A program made the translations under genes and the position numbers. A stretch of DNA of 11,928 nt from Bacteroidales bacterium (GTDB taxonomy: Bacteria > Bacteroidota > Bacteroidia > Bacteroidales > VadinHA17): the NCBI GenBank assembly GCA_015486475.1, contig WFRO01000428.1:1-11928 (forward strand), given 5' to 3'. Below are positions 1 to 6,077 of the stretch, one piece after another. The notes beneath the pieces were generated by a model. That model worked only from the letters and a program-made list of their open reading frames with translations. It searched no databases and was not told the DNA's origin. Numbering within the stretch: the stretch's first letter is position 1; each line of letters begins with the position of its first letter.

Positions 1-1323
1 CGTTTTGTACAGGGACGGCCCTACTGGGAGGCGCCGGTGCTGGTGCAGCGTCTCTGCGGTATCTGTCCCGTCTCCCACCATCTCGCAGCCGCCAAGGCCA
101 TAGATATGCTCGTGGGCGCCGGCCCCGGCGACGGTCTCACCCCCACGGCCGAAAAAATGCGGCGGCTGATGCACTACGGCCAGATCTTCCAGTCACATAC
201 CCTCCACTTCTTCCACCTGGCCTCGCCCGACCTGCTCTTCGGCATCGACGCCGACCCCGCCATACGCAACATCATCGGCGTGGCCATGGAGAACAGGGAG
301 CTGGCCGTGCAGGGGGTCATGATGCGCAAGTTCGGCCAGGAGATCATCCTCGCCACTGCCGGCAAGAAGATCCATGGCACCGGCGCTATCCCCGGCGGCA
401 TCAACAAGAATCTCAGCCCCGAAGAGCGGGACCGTTTTCTCGACGGCAAAGCTTTCCCCAACATCGACCAGATGATCGACTGGTCCCTGGGCGCCCTGGC
501 ATTCTTCAAGGATTACCATAAGAAAAACAAGGACATCATCGATAACTTCGCCCGTTTTCCATCTTCCCACATGAGCCTGGTGCGCAAGGACGGGGCCCTC
601 GACCTGTACCACGGTGTGCTGCGGGCCGTCGATGCCAAAGGGAAGATGATCCTGCACGATGTGGACTACCGCGATTATCTCGACTACATCGCCGAGGAGG
701 TACGCAACTGGACCTACATGAAGTTCCCCTACCTGAAGAAATACGGCAAGAAGAACGGATGGTACAGGGTGGGACCACTGGCCCGCATGAACACGGCCGA
801 CTTCATCCCCACATCCCTGGCACAGAAAGAGTTCGAGGAATTCCGTGCCTACTCCGGCGGCAAGCCCAGCAACAGCTCCATGCACATGCACTGGGCCCGT
901 CTCATCGAGATCCTCCATGCGGCCGAGATGATGAAGGAGTTGCTGCATGACCCCGACCTGCAGGGAGACGATCTGGTGGTGACCGGAGAGAAACAGTATG
1001 AAGGCATCGGCCTGCTGGAAGCCCCGCGAGGGACCCTTTTCCACCACTACCGTATCAACGAACAGGACCAGATCACGATGGCTAACCTCATCGTATCCAC
1101 CACCAACAACAACGAGCCGATGAACCGCGCCGTGGAAGAGGTGGCCAGGAGTTATCTTTCCGGCCAGGAGAAGATCACCGAAGGGATGCTCAATGCCGTG
1201 GAGGTGGCCATCCGGGCCTACGACCCCTGCCTCAGCTGCGCCACCCACGCCCTCGGCAAGATGCCGCTGGAAGTGACCCTCGTGGACGACAAAGGAGAGA
1301 TGATAGACCGGAAAAGGACATGA
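1..1323 (+). CDS. hoxH: [NiFe]-hydrogenase large subunit, HoxH-like (5' partial)
   Basis: This is the catalytic large subunit that carries the Ni-Fe(CN)2CO centre and interconverts H2 with protons and electrons. The reading frame is open from base 1 and the first in-frame GTG (37) lies inside the conserved region, so the N-terminus (roughly 40-50 residues by family comparison) is outside the window; 440 residues are visible. Visible residues 17-26 form the N-terminal L1 metal motif (RLCGICPVSH, Cys19 and Cys22) and residues 408-416 the C-terminal L2 motif (DPCLSCATH, Cys410 and Cys413). The 24 residues after His416 (ALGKMPL...) are the tail expected to be removed by the maturation protease once nickel is inserted. 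The RxCGICPVSHxLAxAKA and DPCLSCATHALGxMPL wording is that of HoxH, the NAD-linked cytoplasmic group 3d; the diaphorase subunits would be upstream. The large-subunit call is near certain, the 3d subgroup likely. The maturation protease gene follows 107 bp later. Confidence 0.93.
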   Translation, partial: RFVQGRPYWEAPVLVQRLCGICPVSHHLAAAKAIDMLVGAGPGDGLTPTAEKMRRLMHYGQIFQSHTLHFFHLASPDLLFGIDADPAIRNIIGVAMENRELAVQGVMMRKFGQEIILATAGKKIHGTGAIPGGINKNLSPEERDRFLDGKAFPNIDQMIDWSLGALAFFKDYHKKNKDIIDNFARFPSSHMSLVRKDGALDLYHGVLRAVDAKGKMILHDVDYRDYLDYIAEEVRNWTYMKFPYLKKYGKKNGWYRVGPLARMNTADFIPTSLAQKEFEEFRAYSGGKPSNSSMHMHWARLIEILHAAEMMKELLHDPDLQGDDLVVTGEKQYEGIGLLEAPRGTLFHHYRINEQDQITMANLIVSTTNNNEPMNRAVEEVARSYLSGQEKITEGMLNAVEVAIRAYDPCLSCATHALGKMPLEVTLVDDKGEMIDRKRT

Positions 1324-1330
1324 CAGATCG

Positions 1331-1430
1331 GTTGATAAGTTGATGAGTTGATGAGTTGAAAAGTTAACTACCAACCACGAACCACGAACTCATAACTTTT
1401 AACTTTAGTCACTTTTAACTTTTAACTCCC
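1331..1430 (+). repeat. Octad plus heptad degenerate tandem repeats between hoxH and hoxW
   Basis: The whole hydrogenase-protease spacer is short-period repeat. Bases 1331-1366 are 4.5 units of an 8-mer (GTTGATAA, GTTGATGA twice, GTTGAAAA, GTTA). From 1366 a 7-mer series begins with AAC at each unit start: AACTACC, AACCACG twice, AACTCAT, AACTTTT, AACTTTA. A 9-base interruption (GTCACTTTT, 1408-1416) follows, then AACTTTT and AACTCCC, which ends exactly at the protease ATG. AAAAGTTA (1359-1366) can pair with TAACTTTT (1393-1400). Bases 1392-1430 recur nearly identically at 6271-6309. No Shine-Dalgarno sequence is present, so the AAC repeats themselves form the translation leader. Confidence 0.9.
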
Positions 1431-1925
1431 ATGAAAACCCTCTTCTACGGCTACGGCAACCCAGGACGCAGTGACGACGGACTGGGTGTGCAGTTTGTGG
1501 AACAGCTGGAGCGATACGTCCGGGCACATAAGATCCCGGACATAAGCTTCGATTCCAACTACCAGCTCAACATCGAGGATGCCGACACCATCAGGGAGTA
1601 CGACCGGGTGTTCTTCTGCGATGCTTCCCAGGAAGAGATCGACGGTTTCTGCATCACCCCGGTAGTGCCCTCCGACGCCCGTGTGGAGTTTACCATGCAT
1701 GCGGTCTCCCCTGCCTTTGTGCTGGATCTTTGCCGGAAGATCTACGGGAGAACCCCGGATACCCGGCTGATCCATCTCAAGGGATATGTCTGGGATTTTA
1801 ATGAAGGGATCAGTGAGGCTGCTGAAAAGAACCTGCAGGCCGCCCTGACAGCCTTTTATGAAATTCTGCCTTCCCTGGCCGGTAACAAAATGCCGGAGCT
1901 GATAAAAAGTTCTGCCTGTACCTGA
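1431..1925 (+). CDS. hoxW: Hydrogenase maturation endopeptidase (M52 family, HoxW-like)
   Basis: This is a cytoplasmic nickel-dependent endopeptidase that cuts the C-terminal tail off the hydrogenase large subunit after the active-site metal is loaded. The 164-residue length is typical of the family. The N-terminal signature GYGNPGRSDDGLG (residues 7-19) contains the acidic position (Asp15/Asp16) used in nickel sensing. FCDAS with Asp64 corresponds to the second ligand, and TMHAVSP with His90 to the third (Glu16, Asp62 and His93 in E. coli HybD). The start at 1431 is chosen because the signature begins within seven residues of the Met. It lies directly downstream of its probable substrate gene in the same direction, which supports HoxH as target. 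No GC-rich terminator is visible after the stop; an A-run and T-run (1925-1943) could form only a weak hairpin. Confidence 0.92.
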   Translation: MKTLFYGYGNPGRSDDGLGVQFVEQLERYVRAHKIPDISFDSNYQLNIEDADTIREYDRVFFCDASQEEIDGFCITPVVPSDARVEFTMHAVSPAFVLDLCRKIYGRTPDTRLIHLKGYVWDFNEGISEAAEKNLQAALTAFYEILPSLAGNKMPELIKSSACT

Positions 1926-1951
1926 AAAAACAATTATTTTTTTACCCAATG

Positions 1952-1980
1952 AGTGTTACGTTTCTTAAATTTGTAACACT
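1952..1980. promoter_or_regulatory. Predicted NikR operator upstream of the TonB receptor
   Basis: A perfect inverted repeat, AGTGTTAC (1952-1959), 13-base spacer, GTAACACT (1973-1980), sits 29 bp before the receptor start codon. The core GTGTTAC-N13-GTAACAC matches the operator class I recall for NikR in delta-proteobacteria such as Geobacter, unlike E. coli GTATGA-N16-TCATAC. A nikR gene lies 3.6 kb away in the same window. The site covers the predicted -7 element, so bound NikR would block transcription of the receptor gene. The inverted repeat is seen directly; its assignment to NikR is inferred from motif and context. Confidence 0.8.
1966..1973 (+). promoter_or_regulatory. Bacteroidota-type -7 element (TAAATTTG) for the TonB receptor
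   Basis: TAAATTTG matches the Bacteroidota -7 consensus TAnnTTTG and lies inside the predicted NikR operator, about 36 bp before the ATG at 2010. I see no good TTG at the expected -33 distance (around 1943-1947), only a T-rich run, so the promoter may be weak without help. Confidence 0.5.
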
Positions 1981-2009
1981 ATATCCAAGACCAAAACCTT
2001 TTTCAAGTC

Positions 2010-4253
2010 ATGAGAAGATCAATGTTCATCGCGATCCTGTTGTTGGCCGTGGCTGCCACAGCAGCAGCACACTCCCTGGTGCGGGGGAAAGTGACGGATG
2101 CCCGGAGCGGCATCCCGTTGCCGGGAGCTTCGGTCATGGTCAAAGGCACACAGTACGGTACCACCACGGATGAGACGGGCAATTTCATCCTCCGTTCCGA
2201 CTCGGCCATCACAGCCCTGGTCGTTTCGTATGTAGGATATAAAAAGAAAGAGGTGATCATCCGGGATCCCTCCGAATATCTGGTCATAGAGCTGGAGCCT
2301 GCCGCCATGGAGATCGGACAGGTCAATGTCACCCGTCTCCGGACAAGTCCTTTGAAGCCCCTGGCGGTCATCGATATCGACCTGCGGCCGGTCAACACCT
2401 CGCAGGACATGTTGCGGCTGGTCCCGGGGCTTTTCATCGCACAGCATGCCGGCGGCGGCAAAGCCGAGCAGATCTTCCTGCGGGGCTTTGATATGGACCA
2501 CGGCACGGACCTGGCCATACACGTGGACGGCCTGCCGGTCAACATGGTATCCCATGCGCACGGGCAGGGGTATGCCGATCTGCATTTCCTGATCCCCGAG
2601 ATCATCGGGGACATTGACTTCGACAAAGGGCCTTATTCGTTGACACACGGCAACCTGGCCACCGGCGGATATGTGGATTTCCACACCCTCAGCCACCCGG
2701 ACAAGAACTTCATCCAGCTGGGCGTGGGACAGTTCCATACAACCAGGCTGGTGACCCTTCTCAACCTGCTGGGGAACTACGGGGCCTCTCACAAGCAGAA
2801 TGCCTACCTGGCGGGTGAGTTCTTCCTCTCCGACGGCCCTTTCGATAACAGCCAGCATTTCAAGCGCTACAACCTTTTCGGAAAATATTCCAATTATCTC
2901 GATCCGGACAACCTCCTTACGGTTGAGCTCTCCCTGTTCAAAAGTGACTGGGATGCTTCGGGACAGATCCCCGAACGGGCGGTCAAAGAGGGGATCATCG
3001 ACCGTTTCGGGGCTATCGACAGCACCGAAGGCGGGGAGACGGGCAGGAACAACCTGTTGGTGCGGCTGAACAGTACCTTTCACGACGGGTCTACCCTGGA
3101 GAACCTGGCTTATGTAACCGGCTATGATTTCACCCTTTACTCCAATTTCACCTTTTTCCTGAAAGATCCCGTGAACGGTGATGAGATCCGTCAGAAAGAG
3201 AGCCGGACGATCTACGGCTACAGCGCCAAATATCAGAAACCGCACTCCCTGGGCGCCTGGAAAGGAACGCTGACCGCCGGCGGGGATTTCCGGTATGATG
3301 TGGTGCGGGGGCTGGAGCTGTCGCATGTCCGGAAACGATTTACCACCCTCGATTCGATCAATTTCGGGGATGTCCGGGAGATCAACACCGACCTGTATGC
3401 AGGGGAACAGATCAACCACGGCAAATGGATGTTCAGTGCCGGCGTGCGGCTGGATCATTTCGTCATGGAATATGTCAACAGGCTCTCGCCCGATTACCTG
3501 AGGCAGTCGGTAAGAAAACCGGTGGTCACACCCAAAGCCGCCGTCAATTATAATTTCTCTCCTACCTGGCAGATCTACTTCAGGGGAGGCGGGGGCTTTC
3601 ACACCAATGATGCACGGGCCGTCATCCTGGAGAACGGCTACAAAGTGATCCCCAGAGCGTGGGGAACCGATCTGGGCACCATCTGGAAACCTGCCAAAAG
3701 CTTCGTGATCCAGACAGCGCTGTGGTACCTCTACATGCAGGAGGAACTGGTCTTCTCCGGGGATGAGGGAACGGTAGAGCCCTCGGGCCGCACACGCCGC
3801 ATGGGCATCGATCTCTCCCTGCGCTATCAGTACCGTGACTGGCTTTTCGCCGATATGGACTTTAACTATGCCAACCCGGTTTACATTGACGAACCGGCAG
3901 GGCAGAACCATGTGCCGCTCGCCCCGCTCTTCTGCAGTGTGGGTGGTATCAAGGTCAAACTGAAGAACGGACTGGGGGGAAGCCTCCGCTACCGTTACAT
4001 GTCCGACCGTCCTGCCAACGAAGACAATACCGTCACCGCCCTGGGCTATACCGTGGTGGACGCTACGCTCCATTATCTGAAACCGAAATATGAAATAGCA
4101 CTGATCGTGGAGAACCTTTTCAATACGGCATGGAACGAGGCCCAGTTTGATACCGAGTCAAGGCTGTACAATGAGCCGGCCCCGGTCTCCGAGCTGCATT
4201 TCACCCCGGGCACTCCTTTTTTCTTCAAAGCGCGGGTGGCCTGGTTTTTCTGA
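2010..4253 (+). CDS. TonB-dependent outer-membrane receptor, probable nickel uptake
   Basis: This is a 747-residue outer-membrane beta-barrel transporter driven by TonB-ExbBD. Order: signal peptide (residues 1-20, hydrophobic core then ATAAA before His21), CarboxypepD_reg-like domain (about 24-105, with GKVTDARSGIPLPGASV and a YVGYKKKEV end), plug (about 115-225), and barrel ending in the aromatic C-terminus VAWFF. The plug has the strongly conserved stretch around FLRGFDMDHGTD (157-168) and is rich in histidines (146, 164, 171, 182, 184, 192, 213, 225, 229), including a SHAHG pair. It starts 84 bp after the hydrogenase protease gene, behind an inverted repeat that looks like a NikR operator. 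Its 3' end faces the NicO permease gene with only 5 bp between the stops. Substrate is inferred from context: nickel or a nickel chelate; cobalt or another metal is possible. There is no SusD partner, which fits a metal rather than glycan transporter. Confidence 0.88.
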   Translation: MRRSMFIAILLLAVAATAAAHSLVRGKVTDARSGIPLPGASVMVKGTQYGTTTDETGNFILRSDSAITALVVSYVGYKKKEVIIRDPSEYLVIELEPAAMEIGQVNVTRLRTSPLKPLAVIDIDLRPVNTSQDMLRLVPGLFIAQHAGGGKAEQIFLRGFDMDHGTDLAIHVDGLPVNMVSHAHGQGYADLHFLIPEIIGDIDFDKGPYSLTHGNLATGGYVDFHTLSHPDKNFIQLGVGQFHTTRLVTLLNLLGNYGASHKQNAYLAGEFFLSDGPFDNSQHFKRYNLFGKYSNYLDPDNLLTVELSLFKSDWDASGQIPERAVKEGIIDRFGAIDSTEGGETGRNNLLVRLNSTFHDGSTLENLAYVTGYDFTLYSNFTFFLKDPVNGDEIRQKESRTIYGYSAKYQKPHSLGAWKGTLTAGGDFRYDVVRGLELSHVRKRFTTLDSINFGDVREINTDLYAGEQINHGKWMFSAGVRLDHFVMEYVNRLSPDYLRQSVRKPVVTPKAAVNYNFSPTWQIYFRGGGGFHTNDARAVILENGYKVIPRAWGTDLGTIWKPAKSFVIQTALWYLYMQEELVFSGDEGTVEPSGRTRRMGIDLSLRYQYRDWLFADMDFNYANPVYIDEPAGQNHVPLAPLFCSVGGIKVKLKNGLGGSLRYRYMSDRPANEDNTVTALGYTVVDATLHYLKPKYEIALIVENLFNTAWNEAQFDTESRLYNEPAPVSELHFTPGTPFFFKARVAWFF

Positions 4254-4258
4254 GATGA

Positions 4259-4972
4259 TCACCAGCCCAGGAAGACGATGGAGATGCCGCTGAAGAGGAT
4301 GGTGCCGCCCGCCAGGGCATGCATGTAGCGTTCCATCTTGCCCAGGGGCATGAGGTTGAGGCCGAAGAGCGTTCCCAGCACCAGGGCCAGCATGGTGATG
4401 ATGGTAACCACCCCGAAGACCAGCACGGTGATGACCAGCTCACTCCAGTTGCCCTTTGCGGCCGGGTACATCACAATGGGGATCAGCGGCTCGCAGGGCC
4501 CCAGCACGAAGATAACGAACAGCACCCAGGGAGTGATGTTCTTCTTCTCCTCCGTATCATGCACATGGGCATGACCATCATGGTGACTGTGCTCATGGGT
4601 ATGTTCCGTGCCATCCACATGGAAATGACCGTGGCTGTGGGGCTTGTTCTTCCAGGCCCTCCGCAGCCCCCACACCATATATACCAGTCCGAAAGCAATG
4701 AAAAACCATCCGGCCAGGCTGCCCCGCACCGACTCCACCTGCGTCACCTTCTGGATACCCAGTCCGGCAGCCACACCGATCATCCCCAGCACCACCGACC
4801 CCAGCACATGACCGATCCCAGCCAGGAGGGTGATCAGCGAGGTCCGTATCATCGACCAGCGCCGCGCCTTGCCCATGGCTATGAAAGGCAGATAATGGTC
4901 AGGCCCGAAAAGGGTGTGCAGGAAAGCCACCGTAGCAGAGGTGACAATAAGTATATCCATTTCCTGGGTCAT
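4259..4972 (-). CDS. NicO/UreH-type nickel/cobalt permease with His-rich loop
   Basis: This 237-residue inner-membrane protein has about six membrane segments (roughly 5-28, 43-72, 87-105, 146-170, 177-207, 215-236). The first segment carries HTLFGPDH (His19, Asp25, His26), the H-x5-DH form typical of UreH-like members of the NicO/NiCoT superfamily, related to the H-x4-DH nickel signature of NixA/HoxN. A histidine-rich loop lies between segments 3 and 4 (residues 112-138, about a dozen His), a probable metal-gathering loop, followed by GPCEPLIP. Its start overlaps the TrmO-like gene's stop in an ATGA (4969-4972), implying translational coupling. Genes for NikR, a TonB receptor with a NikR-like operator and a NiFe hydrogenase nearby make nickel the most likely substrate. 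Some annotations would call this family sulfite exporter TauE/SafE-like; the H-x5-DH motif and context argue for nickel. Confidence 0.85.
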   Translation of the reverse strand: MTQEMDILIVTSATVAFLHTLFGPDHYLPFIAMGKARRWSMIRTSLITLLAGIGHVLGSVVLGMIGVAAGLGIQKVTQVESVRGSLAGWFFIAFGLVYMVWGLRRAWKNKPHSHGHFHVDGTEHTHEHSHHDGHAHVHDTEEKKNITPWVLFVIFVLGPCEPLIPIVMYPAAKGNWSELVITVLVFGVVTIITMLALVLGTLFGLNLMPLGKMERYMHALAGGTILFSGISIVFLGW

Positions 4973-5391
4973 CTTCGTTTCGGTTGTATTATTCGTCTTT
5001 CTTCTTCAGAGAAATAATTTACGGCCGGTTTGATGTCCAGCACCGGCGTCCCGTCGATCGCATCCAGCCCTTTGACCCACAGCCGGTTGCCCTCTCTCTT
5101 TTCCAGCCGCACGGTGGTCACCCCTATGCCTGCCGGCCGCCGTGGACTGCGGGAGGCAAAAACCCCTTTGATCTCCCCGTTGTAGGTCCTTGTCACAAGA
5201 TCATACCCGCGTGCCCTGTGAAAATGGAACAGGATATCCACATACTCATGCTCTTCGATCCGGTACAATCCTTCCGCATATTCAGCGAAGACCTCGATCA
5301 CAGAGGTGATCCCGCTGAACTCCTCCAGCGGCCCGGGCTCTCTGATCCCGTTCTCCACCCTCCCGATGACAGGGAATGTTACCTGGTTCAT
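4969..5391 (-). CDS. TrmO/TsaA-family protein (tRNA m6t6A37 methyltransferase-like)
   Basis: This 140-residue single-domain protein belongs to the TrmO (YaeB/TsaA/UPF0066) family, whose characterised member uses S-adenosylmethionine to methylate t6A37 in tRNA-Thr. It starts with FPVIGRVENG and has the hallmark loop GVFASRSPRRPAGIG at residues 76-90, followed by VTTVRLEKREGNRLWVKGLDAIDGTPVLDIKP. The family usually reads RPNPIG in the loop; here it is RPAGIG, so two normally conserved residues differ. E. coli TrmO is longer (about 235 residues) because of a C-terminal extension absent here. The stop overlaps the NicO permease start (ATGA), so the two are probably translated together. The start ATG lies inside a heptad repeat array. 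Family membership is firm; whether it still modifies tRNA or has a metal-linked role is open. Confidence 0.85.
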   Translation of the reverse strand: MNQVTFPVIGRVENGIREPGPLEEFSGITSVIEVFAEYAEGLYRIEEHEYVDILFHFHRARGYDLVTRTYNGEIKGVFASRSPRRPAGIGVTTVRLEKREGNRLWVKGLDAIDGTPVLDIKPAVNYFSEEERRIIQPKRR

Positions 5392-5468
5392 GGTTCGTAG
5401 TTCATAGTTCAGAGTTCAAAGTTCAGAGTTCAAAGTTATTCGAGCTTCGCGCTTCGAGCTTCAAGCTT
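5382..5468 (-). repeat. Phased heptad repeat array running into the trmO-like start
   Basis: There are about twelve 7-base units in unbroken phase. On the plus strand they read CCTGGTT, CATGGTT, CGTAGTT, CATAGTT, CAGAGTT, CAAAGTT, CAGAGTT, CAAAGTT, ATTCGAG and then CTTCGCG/CTTCGAG/CTTCAAG-type units to 5468. On the coding (minus) strand these are GAACTNN units, and the ATG of the TrmO-like gene (5389-5391) is itself part of one unit. It resembles the AAC heptads before hoxW. No Shine-Dalgarno sequence is present. Confidence 0.9.
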
Positions 5469-5475
5469 CCTTTTG

Positions 5476-5585
5476 CCTTTCCTCGTCCGACGTAGCCTTG
5501 GCGAAGTCGGATACCTTTCCTCGTCCGCCGTAGTCCCGGGTCCCTGAGTAGCCGCAGGTGTACCGAAGGGCTGGACGGAGGCGGA
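5476..5585. repeat. Two REP-like hairpin modules between nikR and the trmO-like gene
   Basis: A 22-base direct repeat starting CCTTTCCTCGTCCG occurs at 5476-5497 and 5514-5535 (20 of 22 identical), each opening a palindromic unit. The first is a nested hairpin: TCCGAC (5486-5491) pairs with GTCGGA (5506-5511), enclosing GCC/GGC (5495-5497 and 5500-5502). The second is larger: TCCGCC (5524-5529) pairs with GGCGGA (5580-5585), with an inner CCCT/AGGG pair (5542-5545 and 5567-5570). There is no U-tract, so these look like dispersed intergenic palindromes rather than simple terminators. They lie 3' of nikR and may attenuate or stabilise a nikR transcript reading on into the next genes. Confidence 0.7.
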
Positions 5586-5587
5586 AC

Positions 5588-5621
5588 ACTTTTGCCTTAT
5601 TACTTTTTACTTTTGCCTTAT
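5588..5621. repeat. Short heptad array at the nikR stop
   Basis: ACTTTTG, CCTTATT, ACTTTTT, ACTTTTG, CCTTATC are five 7-base units. They give the 13-mer ACTTTTGCCTTAT twice, 21 bp apart (5588-5600 and 5609-5621). The array abuts, and shares a base with, the nikR stop codon (5621-5623 on the minus strand). Confidence 0.75.
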
Positions 5622-6025
5622 CATTCCACCACCTTACTCATCATCAGCTCCCCATATTCCACCCCTTTCATGCCGATCAGCTTATCGGCCAGTTCACGGA
5701 TCTCGCTGGCCCTGCCTTTCACGGCAATGGTCTCGAGACAGGCATCGTGGGTCACATGGATGTGTTGCAGGGCCAGGATCAACGGCTGATAAGCATGCTG
5801 GATGTGGATCGACTGATCCACCACATCCCGTTTGTGATGATCATACACCAGCAGGATGGCGCCCGTGACCACCGCATCCTCGGCCCAGCTCTGCTCCACC
5901 TTGAACTTCTCGATCAGGTAAGAGATCGCCTTCGAACGGTTGGGAAAAGCCCGTTTCTTCACCAGCTCATCCAGATCCTCCAGTAATTCCTTCCGGATCG
6001 ATACGCCAAAACGTTGTACAGTCAT
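5621..6025 (-). CDS. nikR: Nickel-responsive transcriptional repressor NikR
   Basis: This 134-residue cytoplasmic regulator binds operator DNA when loaded with Ni(II). The N-terminal ribbon-helix-helix domain spans about residues 3-45 (QRFGVSIRKELLEDLDELV, then NRSKAISYLI). The C-terminal ACT-like domain (about 52-134) has the square-planar nickel site. Aligned to E. coli NikR His76, His87, His89 and Cys95, the ligands here are His77, His88, His90 and Cys96, in QHIHVTHDACLE. All four are intact, so it should sense nickel. Length matches the family (about 130-140). The likely target is the inverted repeat at 1952-1980 before the TonB receptor. The same-strand TrmO-like and NicO genes lie 229 bp downstream, beyond a repeat-filled spacer, and could be co-transcribed. 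No copy of the GTGTTAC operator is seen at its own promoter, so autoregulation is not supported. Confidence 0.95.
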   Translation of the reverse strand: MTVQRFGVSIRKELLEDLDELVKKRAFPNRSKAISYLIEKFKVEQSWAEDAVVTGAILLVYDHHKRDVVDQSIHIQHAYQPLILALQHIHVTHDACLETIAVKGRASEIRELADKLIGMKGVEYGELMMSKVVE

Positions 6026-6042
6026 GGTGCTACTTTTTGTGA

Positions 6043-6071
6043 CAAAGATAACACAAAGTATATTTTTGCAA
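6043..6071 (-). promoter_or_regulatory. Predicted Bacteroidota-type nikR promoter
   Basis: On the minus strand TATCTTTG (6050-6043) matches TAnnTTTG. A TTG (6071-6069), inside a TTTTTG, lies 18 bases upstream as the -33 element. The leader to the ATG would be about ten bases. TTTGTG (6036-6041) and CACAAA (6052-6057) form a 6-bp inverted repeat around the -7 box. Confidence 0.55.
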
Positions 6072-6077
6072 AAATAT
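6060..6077. other. 18-bp perfect palindrome at the nikR promoter
   Basis: ATATTTTTGCAAAAATAT is a perfect 18-base palindrome covering the predicted -33 element of nikR. It could be an operator for a homodimeric regulator. It does not resemble the GTGTTAC inverted repeat before the TonB receptor. Confidence 0.6.

Noticed and set aside
193..1374. Long minus-strand open frame (393 aa) opposite hoxH
   Set aside because: Antisense shadow of a GC-rich gene; its translation is low-complexity Val/Gly/His-rich with no motif, while the plus strand has intact hydrogenase signatures.
1331..1430. Repeat spacers considered as CRISPR arrays
   Set aside because: Units are 7-8 bp with no unique spacers between them; no cas genes.
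1925..1943. A-run/T-run after hoxW considered as a terminator
   Set aside because: The possible stem is A-T only and weak; no GC hairpin before the T-run.
1949..2173. 74-codon frame starting in the receptor promoter
   Set aside because: It spans the predicted operator and overlaps the receptor signal peptide out of frame; no support.
2019..4073. 684-codon minus-strand frame opposite the TonB receptor
   Set aside because: Shadow frame: no signal, no recognisable domain, and the plus-strand receptor is complete from signal peptide to terminal Phe.
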